A stretch of DNA of 35,796 nucleotides from Actinomycetota bacterium. Lineage in GTDB: Bacteria; Actinomycetota; Thermoleophilia; Gaiellales; Gaiellaceae. The notes beneath the pieces are model-generated. The model ran no database searches, was not told the origin of the DNA, and was given only the letters and a program-made list of their open reading frames with translations. Positions 18,551 to 27,146 of the stretch are shown piece by piece; the first letter of the stretch is position 1, and each line of letters opens with the position of its first letter. The translations under genes were made by a program, and so were the position numbers. The stretch spans positions 1 to 35,796 of the forward strand of contig JACCTQ010000221.1 in the NCBI GenBank assembly GCA_013812265.1. The letters run 5' to 3'.

Positions 18551-19300
18551 TCAGGCGTCGACGAGGTCGGGGGCCAGGTCGGTGCCCGAGAGCGCGGCGC
18601 GGAGCTCCGGGAAGTTCGCCGTGAGCTGCTCCAGGCGCGCCCCGTTCTGTCTGGCGCTCCGTACGAGCAGGGTGTCTTCGGCCCCGGGCGCGGCAGGAAG
18701 TCCCAAGAATTCGAGCAGCCGCGACCTCTCGCCGCCTGCGACGAGGCGCTCGTAGCTCACGGACAGGAACGCCTGCCTCGTCGACTGGCGCACACGTTCC
18801 AACTCGGCATAGTAGGCCTCGTTCTCTGCGATCGAGCGGTGCAGCGCGTCCACGTCCACCCGTACCCGTGGCCGCGGCAGGCGCAGATCGGCCTCGTCGT
18901 ACACCTCCCACTGACCCGTCTGCTCCGCGATGAGCCGAGAGACGAACGTGCGAACGCGATTCTCGCGCCGCAGCACGATCGTGCGTACGGCTGGATCGCG
19001 CAGGACGGCGTAGAGCGCCGTCTCGTTCTGGCCGCAGGTCATCTTGAAACCGACGTGCGAGCGGCCGCGGTCCATCGTCCAGATGCGGTCGAGGAACCCG
19101 AGCGGGTCGCGATCGCGCGCCGCGATCGTGCCCGCATCGAAGGAGGTGTCCCGCAGCTCGAGGGCCGTGTAGATCCCGCCCGGGTTGAACAGCTCGTGGT
19201 GGCAGAGGATGTCGGGATGCGAGCCGAGCAACGCGCAGAGCATGTTGGTGCCCGTCCGCGGCGCCGCAAGGATCACGAATCGGACCCGCGGCAGGGTCAC
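18551..19300 (-). CDS. PAPS-dependent sulfotransferase-like protein
   Basis: RFVILAAPRTGTNMLCALLGSHPDILCHHELFNPGG; VRTIVLRRENRVRTFVSR; GTG start overlapping the WD40 stop. Confidence 0.85.
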   Translation of the reverse strand: MTLPRVRFVILAAPRTGTNMLCALLGSHPDILCHHELFNPGGIYTALELRDTSFDAGTIAARDRDPLGFLDRIWTMDRGRSHVGFKMTCGQNETALYAVLRDPAVRTIVLRRENRVRTFVSRLIAEQTGQWEVYDEADLRLPRPRVRVDVDALHRSIAENEAYYAELERVRQSTRQAFLSVSYERLVAGGERSRLLEFLGLPAAPGAEDTLLVRSARQNGARLEQLTANFPELRAALSGTDLAPDLVDA

Positions 19301-21174
19301 ACCGGCCGGCCCTCGGCGTCGACCCGCTGGCGCATCGCCTGCAGCACGTTCGCCACGACCAGGTCGTTCGGACAGACGAGGTAGACGCTGCCGTCGTAGG
19401 AGGTGACGATGATGTGCTCGTCGCTTCGAACCGCCGAGCTGATGCCGTTTCGCGCTATCTCGCGTCGAATCACGCGATCGTCGTCGAGCGAGACGCGAAT
19501 CAGCTCGCCCCAGTAGTTGGTGACGACGACCGTCGACCGGTCGAAGAAGCACACCGCCTTCGGCGAGCGCCGGCCGAGCGCGACGCTGTGTCGGAGGCGG
19601 CCGCCCTCGAGCTCGTGCACTTTCAGCACGAAGTCGCGGCCGACACTTGCGATCAGCGTCCCCGTGGGATCGATGTCGACGTCGTCGACGATCGCCATGT
19701 GCCCGAGAAAGCGCTCGAGCACCTCGCCCTCCAGATTCCACGAGACGAGGATGCCGTCGGCGCTGCAGCTGACACCGAGACGGCGCGTGGGGTGAAGGCG
19801 GAGCGCCTTGACCGCGTTCTCGTGCACGCGGAACGAGCCCGCGATCTCGCCCTCCGGAGTGACCTGGACGACGGCGCCGCTGTAGCAGCCCACGAACGCG
19901 ACGCCTTCGAGGCCGGTGTGGCAAGAGACGCGGATCGTGTTGATCGGGCCCTCGCCGAGGAAGAGCGAGTGCTCGTGTACGAGTTCGTCGGCGTTTCGGT
20001 GGAACACGTGCAGCCGGTGGTCGTGCGCACCGCATACGACCCGGTCGCCTCGAGGATCGGACGCGACGGCGTTCATGAGAATAGGCCCTGACGGCGGCTC
20101 GGTGCTCGAGATCCATTCGCCCCTCTCCGGTGCCAGGCGCGCAAGACGGACGCGGCCGTCGTCGGCAACGAGCGCAATCTCCCTCGGCCCGGCGATCGCC
20201 ACCTCGTTGAAGCAGGCGTTGCCGCGGACGTCGAGGCCGGCCCCGATCTCGTCCAGGCACTCGCCCGTGCCGGCATCCCAGACGAGGACGGTGCCGTCGA
20301 ACGTGCCGGCGAGGATCAGGGAGCCGTCCGGCGACCAGTTGAACGACCGCTCCCAGACCGCCGGGCGGTCCTCCAGCCGCAACCGCTCTGTCAGGTCGTT
20401 CGCGTCCCAGACGCGCAGCTTCTGGTCGTACGCGGCCGAGAGGATGTCCCCCGTCCGCGGCGAGACTGCGACCTTCTTGATGCCCGACCGGTGCGCGGCG
20501 ATCTCGCCCGCGCTGCCGCCGCCGCCGACGTCGAAGATTCGGACGACGCCGTCGTCGCAGCCGAGCACAGCTCGATCGTGGAGGCCGTCGATCGCACACG
20601 TGTCCGACTCGGTGTCGAACGGGCCCCAGATCCGGGTCTGCCTTCCGGTCGCCAGATCCCAGACCCGCAGGGTCATGTCGTCGCCCGACGTGAAGAGGCG
20701 CCCGTCGTGGTACGAGACCGAGAGCACGTCCTTCTCGTGGCCTTCGAGAACGCCGGTGACGGCGCCTGTCTCGAGGTTCCATACGAGCACCCGCCAGTCT
20801 CTGGAGACCGAGGCGCCGGCGCTTTCGCCCACGAAGACGAAATCCTCGACGTCGTCGGCGTGCCCCCGCAAGACGCGCTCGGCTCGTCGCGCCTCGAGAT
20901 CCCAGAGGATGACGGTGTAGTCCGAGGAGGCGGACGCGGCCCGTCGCCCGGTCGGATCGACGACGACGCGGTTCACGAGATGCCGGTGATGCCCGAGGAG
21001 CTCGATGTCTCCCGTCCCGAGGTCGTAGACCGCGACCGCCCCGTCGTATCCGGAAGTGACGACCTGGTCCGTGCCCGGAATGCCGGCGACGCAGGTGACC
21101 GGGCCGCGGTGTCGGACGAACCGCTCGAGCGGCGTCGTGACCATCCGGTCGTCCTCCGTGCGGACCCCCGCCAT
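19297..21174 (-). CDS. WD40-repeat beta-propeller protein
   Basis: Multiple WD repeats ending VILWDLE, RVLVWNLE, LRVWDLAT, LRVWDAND, VLVWDAGT, VSWNLEG; no N-terminal signal apparent. Confidence 0.92.
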   Translation of the reverse strand: MAGVRTEDDRMVTTPLERFVRHRGPVTCVAGIPGTDQVVTSGYDGAVAVYDLGTGDIELLGHHRHLVNRVVVDPTGRRAASASSDYTVILWDLEARRAERVLRGHADDVEDFVFVGESAGASVSRDWRVLVWNLETGAVTGVLEGHEKDVLSVSYHDGRLFTSGDDMTLRVWDLATGRQTRIWGPFDTESDTCAIDGLHDRAVLGCDDGVVRIFDVGGGGSAGEIAAHRSGIKKVAVSPRTGDILSAAYDQKLRVWDANDLTERLRLEDRPAVWERSFNWSPDGSLILAGTFDGTVLVWDAGTGECLDEIGAGLDVRGNACFNEVAIAGPREIALVADDGRVRLARLAPERGEWISSTEPPSGPILMNAVASDPRGDRVVCGAHDHRLHVFHRNADELVHEHSLFLGEGPINTIRVSCHTGLEGVAFVGCYSGAVVQVTPEGEIAGSFRVHENAVKALRLHPTRRLGVSCSADGILVSWNLEGEVLERFLGHMAIVDDVDIDPTGTLIASVGRDFVLKVHELEGGRLRHSVALGRRSPKAVCFFDRSTVVVTNYWGELIRVSLDDDRVIRREIARNGISSAVRSDEHIIVTSYDGSVYLVCPNDLVVANVLQAMRQRVDAEGRPV

Positions 21175-22682
21175 CAGAAGCGGATCTCGCACGCGCCGGC
21201 CTTCAGAGGGAGGAGGCCGTCACCTGCCGTCGCGCGCAGGAGACGCCAGTACTCGTCGGCGCGGATGTCGTTGACGCTGCCGTTGCAGTGGTCGGCCCCG
21301 TAGAGAAGGAGGTCCGGGTTGCGCTCGGCGAGCTCGTCGACCCAGCGCTCGAAGAGCAGCCGGCGCTCGCCGATCGTGCGGAGCCAGTTGGTCGAGACGG
21401 TGAAGAACGCGTTGCTCCACCAGACCACGCAGCCTCGACCGGCGCCGACGTGATCGAGCACCGGTCGTGGGTCGGTCACCACGTCGCAGTGGACGAACTC
21501 GTGGCGGAGAGCCCTGTAGCGCTCCCAGTGCTCCTCGAAGGCCCGTGCGCCCCCCCACAGGTCGAGCGCGCGTGCCCACTCGGTCTCCAGGACTCCGCGT
21601 GCAAGCGTGTCCGGCGTCTTGCCGGACGGAAGCTGGTAGTAGGTCTCGGAAACGGGTAACCGCTCGAAGAGCAAGCGGGCAAAGGCGGGGAAGTTCGTCC
21701 CGTCCCACTCCCGCAGGAGCAGTCGCTTCGCCTCGAGCGCCGGCGCGCTGTAGTCGAAGTACACGACCAGCGTCCTCTCGTCGAAGCCGAGCGACTCCAG
21801 GATCATGTTCGGCTTGAACCCCGAGGCCACCGTGAGGAGTGTCGAGATCGGCGGCTCCCACCGCTCGGGAGGCACGCGCACGTCGTCGCAGGACTCGAGG
21901 TTCCAGAGAAAGACCCCGCGCCTCGCGTTCGCGACCTGCCGCTCGACCTCCGTGAGAAACGCGCTGACGTCGGCCGGGAGCTCGTCGTCCCGTACCCGGT
22001 GGCAGTCGATCCCGTCGCCGAGCCGGTGGGCGAATCGGCGCGCCTCGCCGGGGTGCAGACGCTCGAGTGAGACCCGGAGCCTCGCGAGCGCCGGGCCGAG
22101 GTCCGGCACGGGCAGCCCGGCGCGAAGGCTGGCGTCGACGAGATGCCACCCCGCGACGCCGGGCGCTCCGCGCTCTCGCTGAGACGAGGGAGCGAGCAGG
22201 CGGGTCGGTTCCTCCCCGGGAACTGCCTTCCCGCAGACGACGGACGGCTTCATCCGCTCGACGGGGGCTGGTCCGGGCGCTCCGAAGGCCGGCTGTCCGA
22301 GCGCGCTCCAGCGGCCGACGTCGACGAGGAGGCACGCCTCGTCGAGGCCGTATCCTCCATCCGGCCCGCCGACCAGCTCGCCGAGCACGAGGAACTCTCG
22401 GTCGGTCCAGCGCTCGATGCAGTCCTCGAAGCGCATGCCGGTTCCGTGCTCGTGCCACTTCTCGAGGATCACGTGGCCGAATCCTTGGAGCAGGCACAGC
22501 CGGAACCCGAGCTCGTGCGCCCGTGTGAGGACGTCGTCGACCGTCGCCCCCTCGACCACAGGACCGCGGTAGCCGTATCGCGACCAGGAGAGCGTGAGGT
22601 CGCGGAGTCGAAGCGCATAGCCGGGGTCGACCGACCCGGCGGGAGGGCTGACCAGGCCGTAGACGAGATCGTCGCCCGGCAC
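21174..22682 (-). CDS. Conserved-looking protein of unknown function, 502 aa
   Basis: Intact ORF with coding character, TGATG overlap with WD40 gene; distinctive VVYFDYSAPALEAKRLLLREWDGTNFPAF and GCVVWWSNAFFTVSTNW segments. Confidence 0.85.
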   Translation of the reverse strand: MPGDDLVYGLVSPPAGSVDPGYALRLRDLTLSWSRYGYRGPVVEGATVDDVLTRAHELGFRLCLLQGFGHVILEKWHEHGTGMRFEDCIERWTDREFLVLGELVGGPDGGYGLDEACLLVDVGRWSALGQPAFGAPGPAPVERMKPSVVCGKAVPGEEPTRLLAPSSQRERGAPGVAGWHLVDASLRAGLPVPDLGPALARLRVSLERLHPGEARRFAHRLGDGIDCHRVRDDELPADVSAFLTEVERQVANARRGVFLWNLESCDDVRVPPERWEPPISTLLTVASGFKPNMILESLGFDERTLVVYFDYSAPALEAKRLLLREWDGTNFPAFARLLFERLPVSETYYQLPSGKTPDTLARGVLETEWARALDLWGGARAFEEHWERYRALRHEFVHCDVVTDPRPVLDHVGAGRGCVVWWSNAFFTVSTNWLRTIGERRLLFERWVDELAERNPDLLLYGADHCNGSVNDIRADEYWRLLRATAGDGLLPLKAGACEIRF

Positions 22683-22689
22683 CAGGGGC

Positions 22690-23475
22690 CTAGAGGCTGG
22701 CGCTCAGCACGAGATCGTCGCCGAGCGGCGTGTGCAGGATGTTCCGGAGCTGTGGCAGCGAGCCCACGTCGAGCGGTGCAAGGGAGTTCACGGCCGGGAG
22801 ACCGCCCAGGAACACGGGAGCGATCGTTAACACGAGGTGGTCGGCCACCTCCGCGCGAAGCACGCTCGTGATCACCCGCGCTCCGCCCTCGACCATGAGC
22901 GATCGCGTGCCGGACCGCCGCAGTCGTAGAAGCAACGCCTCGAGATCGACCATCCCGTGGGCATCCGGCGGCACGCGCAGGATGCGCGCCCCCGCGGCTC
23001 GAAGCTTCTCGGCCGAGGCTTCGGAGGCGCCCGTCGTGGTGGCGATGATCGGCGGGCGCACCCCGTCCACGAGCAGTCTCGCGTGGAGGGGGAAGCGGAG
23101 CCAGCTGTCGAGGACGATCGCCTGCGGAGACGGGCCCTCGACGAGACGGACGGTCAGCAGCGGGTCGTCCGCGAGAACCGTGCGGATACCGACCAGGATG
23201 GCGTCGTGCCGGGTCCGCAGGAGGTGGGTCACGGTGAGCGAACGGGCGTTGCTGAGAGCCGTGGGCGAGCTGGATGCGCGCGCGATAGAGCCGTCCACGC
23301 TCTGCGCGAAGGCGAGCGTGATGAACGGACGGTCGTGCCGCTCGCGACGCAACGCAGCGCCGAGCACCGTGTCGAACCTCCCGATGACGGCGAGCTCCTC
23401 GAGATCGACGAGAGGACCCCCCACGCGAGGGGAATCCCGCAGGCTCGTTGCCGCACGCGCCGCACGTACGTTCAT
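22690..23475 (-). CDS. RibD C-terminal-domain reductase (dihydrofolate-reductase-like fold)
   Basis: LAFAQSVDGSIA, LRTRHDAILVGIRTVLADDPLLTVR, RSLMVEGGARVITSVL, APVFLGG; no deaminase domain. Confidence 0.92.
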   Translation of the reverse strand: MNVRAARAATSLRDSPRVGGPLVDLEELAVIGRFDTVLGAALRRERHDRPFITLAFAQSVDGSIARASSSPTALSNARSLTVTHLLRTRHDAILVGIRTVLADDPLLTVRLVEGPSPQAIVLDSWLRFPLHARLLVDGVRPPIIATTTGASEASAEKLRAAGARILRVPPDAHGMVDLEALLLRLRRSGTRSLMVEGGARVITSVLRAEVADHLVLTIAPVFLGGLPAVNSLAPLDVGSLPQLRNILHTPLGDDLVLSASL

Positions 23476-23553
23476 CGGTTGAAGGTTATGGTCGGGGCTC
23501 CCTGTGAACAGGCGAAGGTACCCACGCGACTCTACGCAGTGCCCCCACGCCGT

Positions 23554-24213
23554 TCAAGTCTCGGCGGTCCGGAACTCGTGGATGAAATTGTTCGCGCCGG
23601 CGTAGTGGGCGTGTAGGAGCGTCCTCGCTCCCAGGCCGAGCTCGCGCGCGGCGAGCATCGGATCATGGGCAGGTGGCGCCCTGTCGGAGAACGGCATCAC
23701 GACCACGCCGTCCGGCGCCAGGCGTGTTCGAGCATCACGGAGAAAGCGTCTCGTGAGCTCGTGCCCGCCGTCGGGGCCGCACCCGCAGACCCCGTTCGAG
23801 GCGGCGGCGCTCGGTGCGAACGGCTGGTTGAAGACGATCAGGTCGAAACGGAGAGAGGCCGGTATCGCCTCGAAGAGGTCGCTGCGGACCACGGTGACCG
23901 GTCCGGCGTGCTGGTTCCGGGCGACGTTGCCCCGCGCGCAGGCGACGGCCGGATCGTGGACGTCCGCAGCCCACACCACTCCAACCCCGAGCTGCGCGAG
24001 CACGAGCGCCAGATAGCCCGAGCCGCATCCCATGTCGAGCGCACACCGAGCGCGATACTCGCCGCAGACCCGCGCGAGGTTTCGCGCGCACCGGCCGAGA
24101 TCCGGCGGAAATACGTCCTCGCCGATGCGGAGCACGAGACCGTCCAGCACCACGGTGTACGGCTGCAGGGCGAGGAGCCCGGCGAGCTCCGGGTGCACGT
24201 CGTTCCCTCTCAC
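23554..24213 (-). CDS. SAM-dependent methyltransferase, HemK/PrmC-like
   Basis: CALDMGCGSGYLALVLAQLG, DLIVFNQPFAP (NPPY variant); GTG start overlapping the GT stop. Confidence 0.85.
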   Translation of the reverse strand: MRGNDVHPELAGLLALQPYTVVLDGLVLRIGEDVFPPDLGRCARNLARVCGEYRARCALDMGCGSGYLALVLAQLGVGVVWAADVHDPAVACARGNVARNQHAGPVTVVRSDLFEAIPASLRFDLIVFNQPFAPSAAASNGVCGCGPDGGHELTRRFLRDARTRLAPDGVVVMPFSDRAPPAHDPMLAARELGLGARTLLHAHYAGANNFIHEFRTAET

Positions 24214-25346
24214 CCGAGCGGCCCGATCACCGTCTCGATGTGCCGGCGCATCGCCCGTGCGGTCCCCGGCCAGGTGTAGGCGGAGGCGCTCCGACCGGCG
24301 CCGATGCCCAGGCGCCGGCACTCGGCCGGGTCGTCGAGAAGCGAGAGGAGGCGCGCCGAGAGGGCATCCACGTCGCCGACCTCGACCAGGTACCCGTTCT
24401 CACCGTCGACGACGTGCTCGGGCAAAGCGCCCACCCGTGTCGCAACGACCGGGAGACCGTGGGCGAGCGCCTCGATGAAGGCGTTGCCGAAAGCCTCGCG
24501 CCGCGTGGGCACGCAGAAGACTGCTGCCTGGTCGTAGTGCGCGCCGACACTCTCGAGCGCGACCCTGCCGACCACCTCGCAGTTCGGCAGGTCGAGGGCA
24601 GGCGAGCAGCCGACGACCACGAGCCGCGCGTCCGGGTGCTCCTGCAGCACCCGCCCGAACGCCACAGCCAGCTCCGGCCCTCCTTTCGCCTCCCACCTGG
24701 TCGCGACGAACAAGATGCGCTTGCTCGCGTACCGGCCAGGCGGCGACTCGCGCCCGTCACCGCCCGAGTTCGCTCCGGCCAGCACGCAGGCCACTCGCCC
24801 CTCAGGGCAGGCGTAGTCGTCGATGAGGCAGCGGCGCGTGCCCTCGCTCATCGTGAAGACGATGGTGGCGTTGCGGTAGATCGACGTCTCGAGCGCGATC
24901 CAGCTCGGGGGAAACAGCGACCGCGGCGAGAAGCCGGGGATCCGGAGGCACTGGAGCTCCGCGTGGTCGGTGTAGACGAAGTGAGGCACGCCCGGAACGC
25001 TGGCGTCGAACAGGGAACGAGTCTGGAGGGTGAAGCTGTACGGAATGCTCGAGAGCCGTTCGACGAGCAGCTCCCTGAGCCGGCCGAAGTAGAACGTGGT
25101 GCGGATCAGACAGCCCCCCAGGCCGTGCATTCGCTCGCGGCCGGTCAGGAGCAGGCGCCCGAACTGCCCGTACGCGAACGCATGGCTCCTGATTCTGAAT
25201 GCGAGCTTTCGCTCCCGGGGCCTGAGGAGCGCCTCGACGTCGACGATGTCGATCGCGTAGCCGGGCATGACCTCGTGGAGCGCGGCGAGCAGACGGTCGT
25301 TCATGTGCGAGAAGCTGCCCAGCTGCACGAAGGCGATCCTCTTCAT
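24210..25346 (-). CDS. Glycosyltransferase, GT4-like
   Basis: FVATRWEAKGGPELAVAFGRVL; VFCVPTRREAFGNAFIEALAHGLPVVATRVGALPEHV; ATGA overlap. Confidence 0.9.
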   Translation of the reverse strand: MKRIAFVQLGSFSHMNDRLLAALHEVMPGYAIDIVDVEALLRPRERKLAFRIRSHAFAYGQFGRLLLTGRERMHGLGGCLIRTTFYFGRLRELLVERLSSIPYSFTLQTRSLFDASVPGVPHFVYTDHAELQCLRIPGFSPRSLFPPSWIALETSIYRNATIVFTMSEGTRRCLIDDYACPEGRVACVLAGANSGGDGRESPPGRYASKRILFVATRWEAKGGPELAVAFGRVLQEHPDARLVVVGCSPALDLPNCEVVGRVALESVGAHYDQAAVFCVPTRREAFGNAFIEALAHGLPVVATRVGALPEHVVDGENGYLVEVGDVDALSARLLSLLDDPAECRRLGIGAGRSASAYTWPGTARAMRRHIETVIGPLG

Positions 25347-26536
25347 GTTTCTGCACGCCATGCTCGGATCGCGGCCACGACGTGCTCGAGCGCAGGGGAG
25401 TCCAGATCCTGGTGGATCGGAAGGGCGAGGACGTGGGTCTTGAGGAACGTGGCGTCGGGGAAGTCGCCGGCCGGGCAGGCTGGATGAAACTCGCTCCAGA
25501 AGAGCTCCGTGCCGATACCGCGGCGGGCGAAGTGCTCCTGGAGAGACGGGGCGTCGTCCGACACCACCGGAAGACAGAGGGGGCAGACACCGTCAGGGAG
25601 CTCGGGATGAAGCGGCCGCATGCCGCCGAGCCGGCGGATTTCCGCCGCGAGGAGGGTGTAGTTGCGCCGTCGGCGAGCCGCGATGGCCCGGTGGTCGCTT
25701 CGGCTCGCGATCAGCAGGGCCGGAGCGGACATCGTCAGCGCCGCGCTCGCGCCGTCGAAGCTGACGTGGGGATTGCCGCTCGCGACTGCGGGCGGCGGCG
25801 GCGGGATCACCGCCGGCAGCCGCTTCACGGCCGCTGCCGCCACGTCGACCGCGTAGCGCTTCAAGAATCTGCCTGCGCGGCCGTGGCGCAGTACGAGGCG
25901 GGCGCGCACGCTGAGCCGGATCCAGTCGAGCGAGCGTCGAAGCGGCGGCTGCACCCCGCCGCCTGTCACCCTTAGGCGTCCGTTCATCCGCGTGGCCGCT
26001 CCGTCGGGTATGGGAAGCGTCTTCCAGAGGCTGAAGACGGCGATGTCGCCGTACGTGCCCAGCGGGCGGCCGCCCGGGCTGGAGTAGAGCGCGTGCGCGC
26101 AGTCCTCGATCAGGAGCAGCCCCCGTGCGCGGCAGAGCTCGACGATCGCCTGCAGCTCGGGTTGCGGGAAGCCGAAGTAGTGCGTCACGATCACAGCACG
26201 CGTCCCCCCGTCGATGGATTCCCGGAGGTGTTGGAGGTCGACGCAAGTCTCTCGGTCGACGCGGTAGAAGCGCACGCCTGCCGCCGCCTTCAGCACGGCA
26301 TCGACCTCCGCACCGCAGTTGTACGAGGGCAGGAGGACGTTTTCCCCGGGTTCAGGCGCTAGGGCTCGCACGGTCTGCCAGATGGCATCCCGTGCCTTCG
26401 CGTGGAAGCTCACGCGACGACCATCGATGGGTTCCGGCAGGCGGCCGCCCAGGGGGCGGCGAGCCAGGGCGAGCGGGGAGACCGTGGGCATCGTCCCGAC
26501 CACAGGCGCGCGCGGGGACGGGGGCCTCGTGCTCAT
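25343..26536 (-). CDS. DegT/DnrJ/EryC1-family PLP aminotransferase
   Basis: NVLLPSYNCGAEVDAVL, VIVTHYFGFPQ, LLIEDCAHALYS, GDIAVFSLWKTLPIPDGAA. Confidence 0.88.
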   Translation of the reverse strand: MSTRPPSPRAPVVGTMPTVSPLALARRPLGGRLPEPIDGRRVSFHAKARDAIWQTVRALAPEPGENVLLPSYNCGAEVDAVLKAAAGVRFYRVDRETCVDLQHLRESIDGGTRAVIVTHYFGFPQPELQAIVELCRARGLLLIEDCAHALYSSPGGRPLGTYGDIAVFSLWKTLPIPDGAATRMNGRLRVTGGGVQPPLRRSLDWIRLSVRARLVLRHGRAGRFLKRYAVDVAAAAVKRLPAVIPPPPPAVASGNPHVSFDGASAALTMSAPALLIASRSDHRAIAARRRRNYTLLAAEIRRLGGMRPLHPELPDGVCPLCLPVVSDDAPSLQEHFARRGIGTELFWSEFHPACPAGDFPDATFLKTHVLALPIHQDLDSPALEHVVAAIRAWRAET

Positions 26537-26576
26537 GCGGCCGGCCCGTGCTCGCATGCGCCAGGCCTTCTGGGTT

Positions 26577-27137
26577 CTAAAGCCGGTACGACATCCGCGA
26601 GGTCACGACCGCGTCCGCGAGGCGGGCGTAGAGGCGCGCGTTCTCCACCGCGATGGCGGCGTGGTTGGCGAGCGCGCCCGCCACCTTCTCGTCCATGGCG
26701 TCGAAGGCGCCTGCTCGCTTGTTGATCACCTCGATCACGCCGATCGTCCGTTCCCTCGTCGTCATCGGCACGGCGAGGATGCTTCGCGTCTCGAACCCGG
26801 TCTTCTCGTCGATCCCGCCGTAGAAGCGGGGATCCGACTTCGGGTCGTCGACAACGAGGGGCTCGCCGTGCTCGACCACCCATCCAGCGATCCCCTGGCC
26901 CGCAGGAACGCGCTCGCGCGCCACGGCTTCTCCCGGCGCGCCGGTGGCGACCTCGACGGTGAGCTCGCCCGCGGCCTCGTCCAGCAGCAGCAGCGAGCTC
27001 GTCTCGGCCCCGGTGAGCTCGGTCGCCGACGACATGATGTGCCCGAGCAGGGCGTCGAGCTCGAGCGTGGAGTTCATGAGCGACGAGATCTCGAGCAGCC
27101 GCTCGAGCGTCGCCGCGTCGGTTTGGCGTTCCGCCAT
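26577..27137 (-). CDS. GAF-domain protein
   Basis: LERLLEISSLMNSTLELDALLGHIM...PAGQGIAGWVVEHGEPLVVDD...ILAVPM..ERTIGVIEVINK. Confidence 0.9.
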   Translation of the reverse strand: MAERQTDAATLERLLEISSLMNSTLELDALLGHIMSSATELTGAETSSLLLLDEAAGELTVEVATGAPGEAVARERVPAGQGIAGWVVEHGEPLVVDDPKSDPRFYGGIDEKTGFETRSILAVPMTTRERTIGVIEVINKRAGAFDAMDEKVAGALANHAAIAVENARLYARLADAVVTSRMSYRL

Positions 27138-27146
27138 CGATCCTCC

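Noticed and set aside
18551-20782. 743-aa ORF as one protein
   Set aside because: Real sulfotransferase starts at GTG 19300; upstream part is an alternate frame of the WD40 gene
11824-21174. RiPP maturation system (propellers plus ATP-grasp)
   Set aside because: No plausible precursor peptide ORF, radical SAM enzyme, YcaO or peptidase found in the window; ATP-grasp alone is not sufficient
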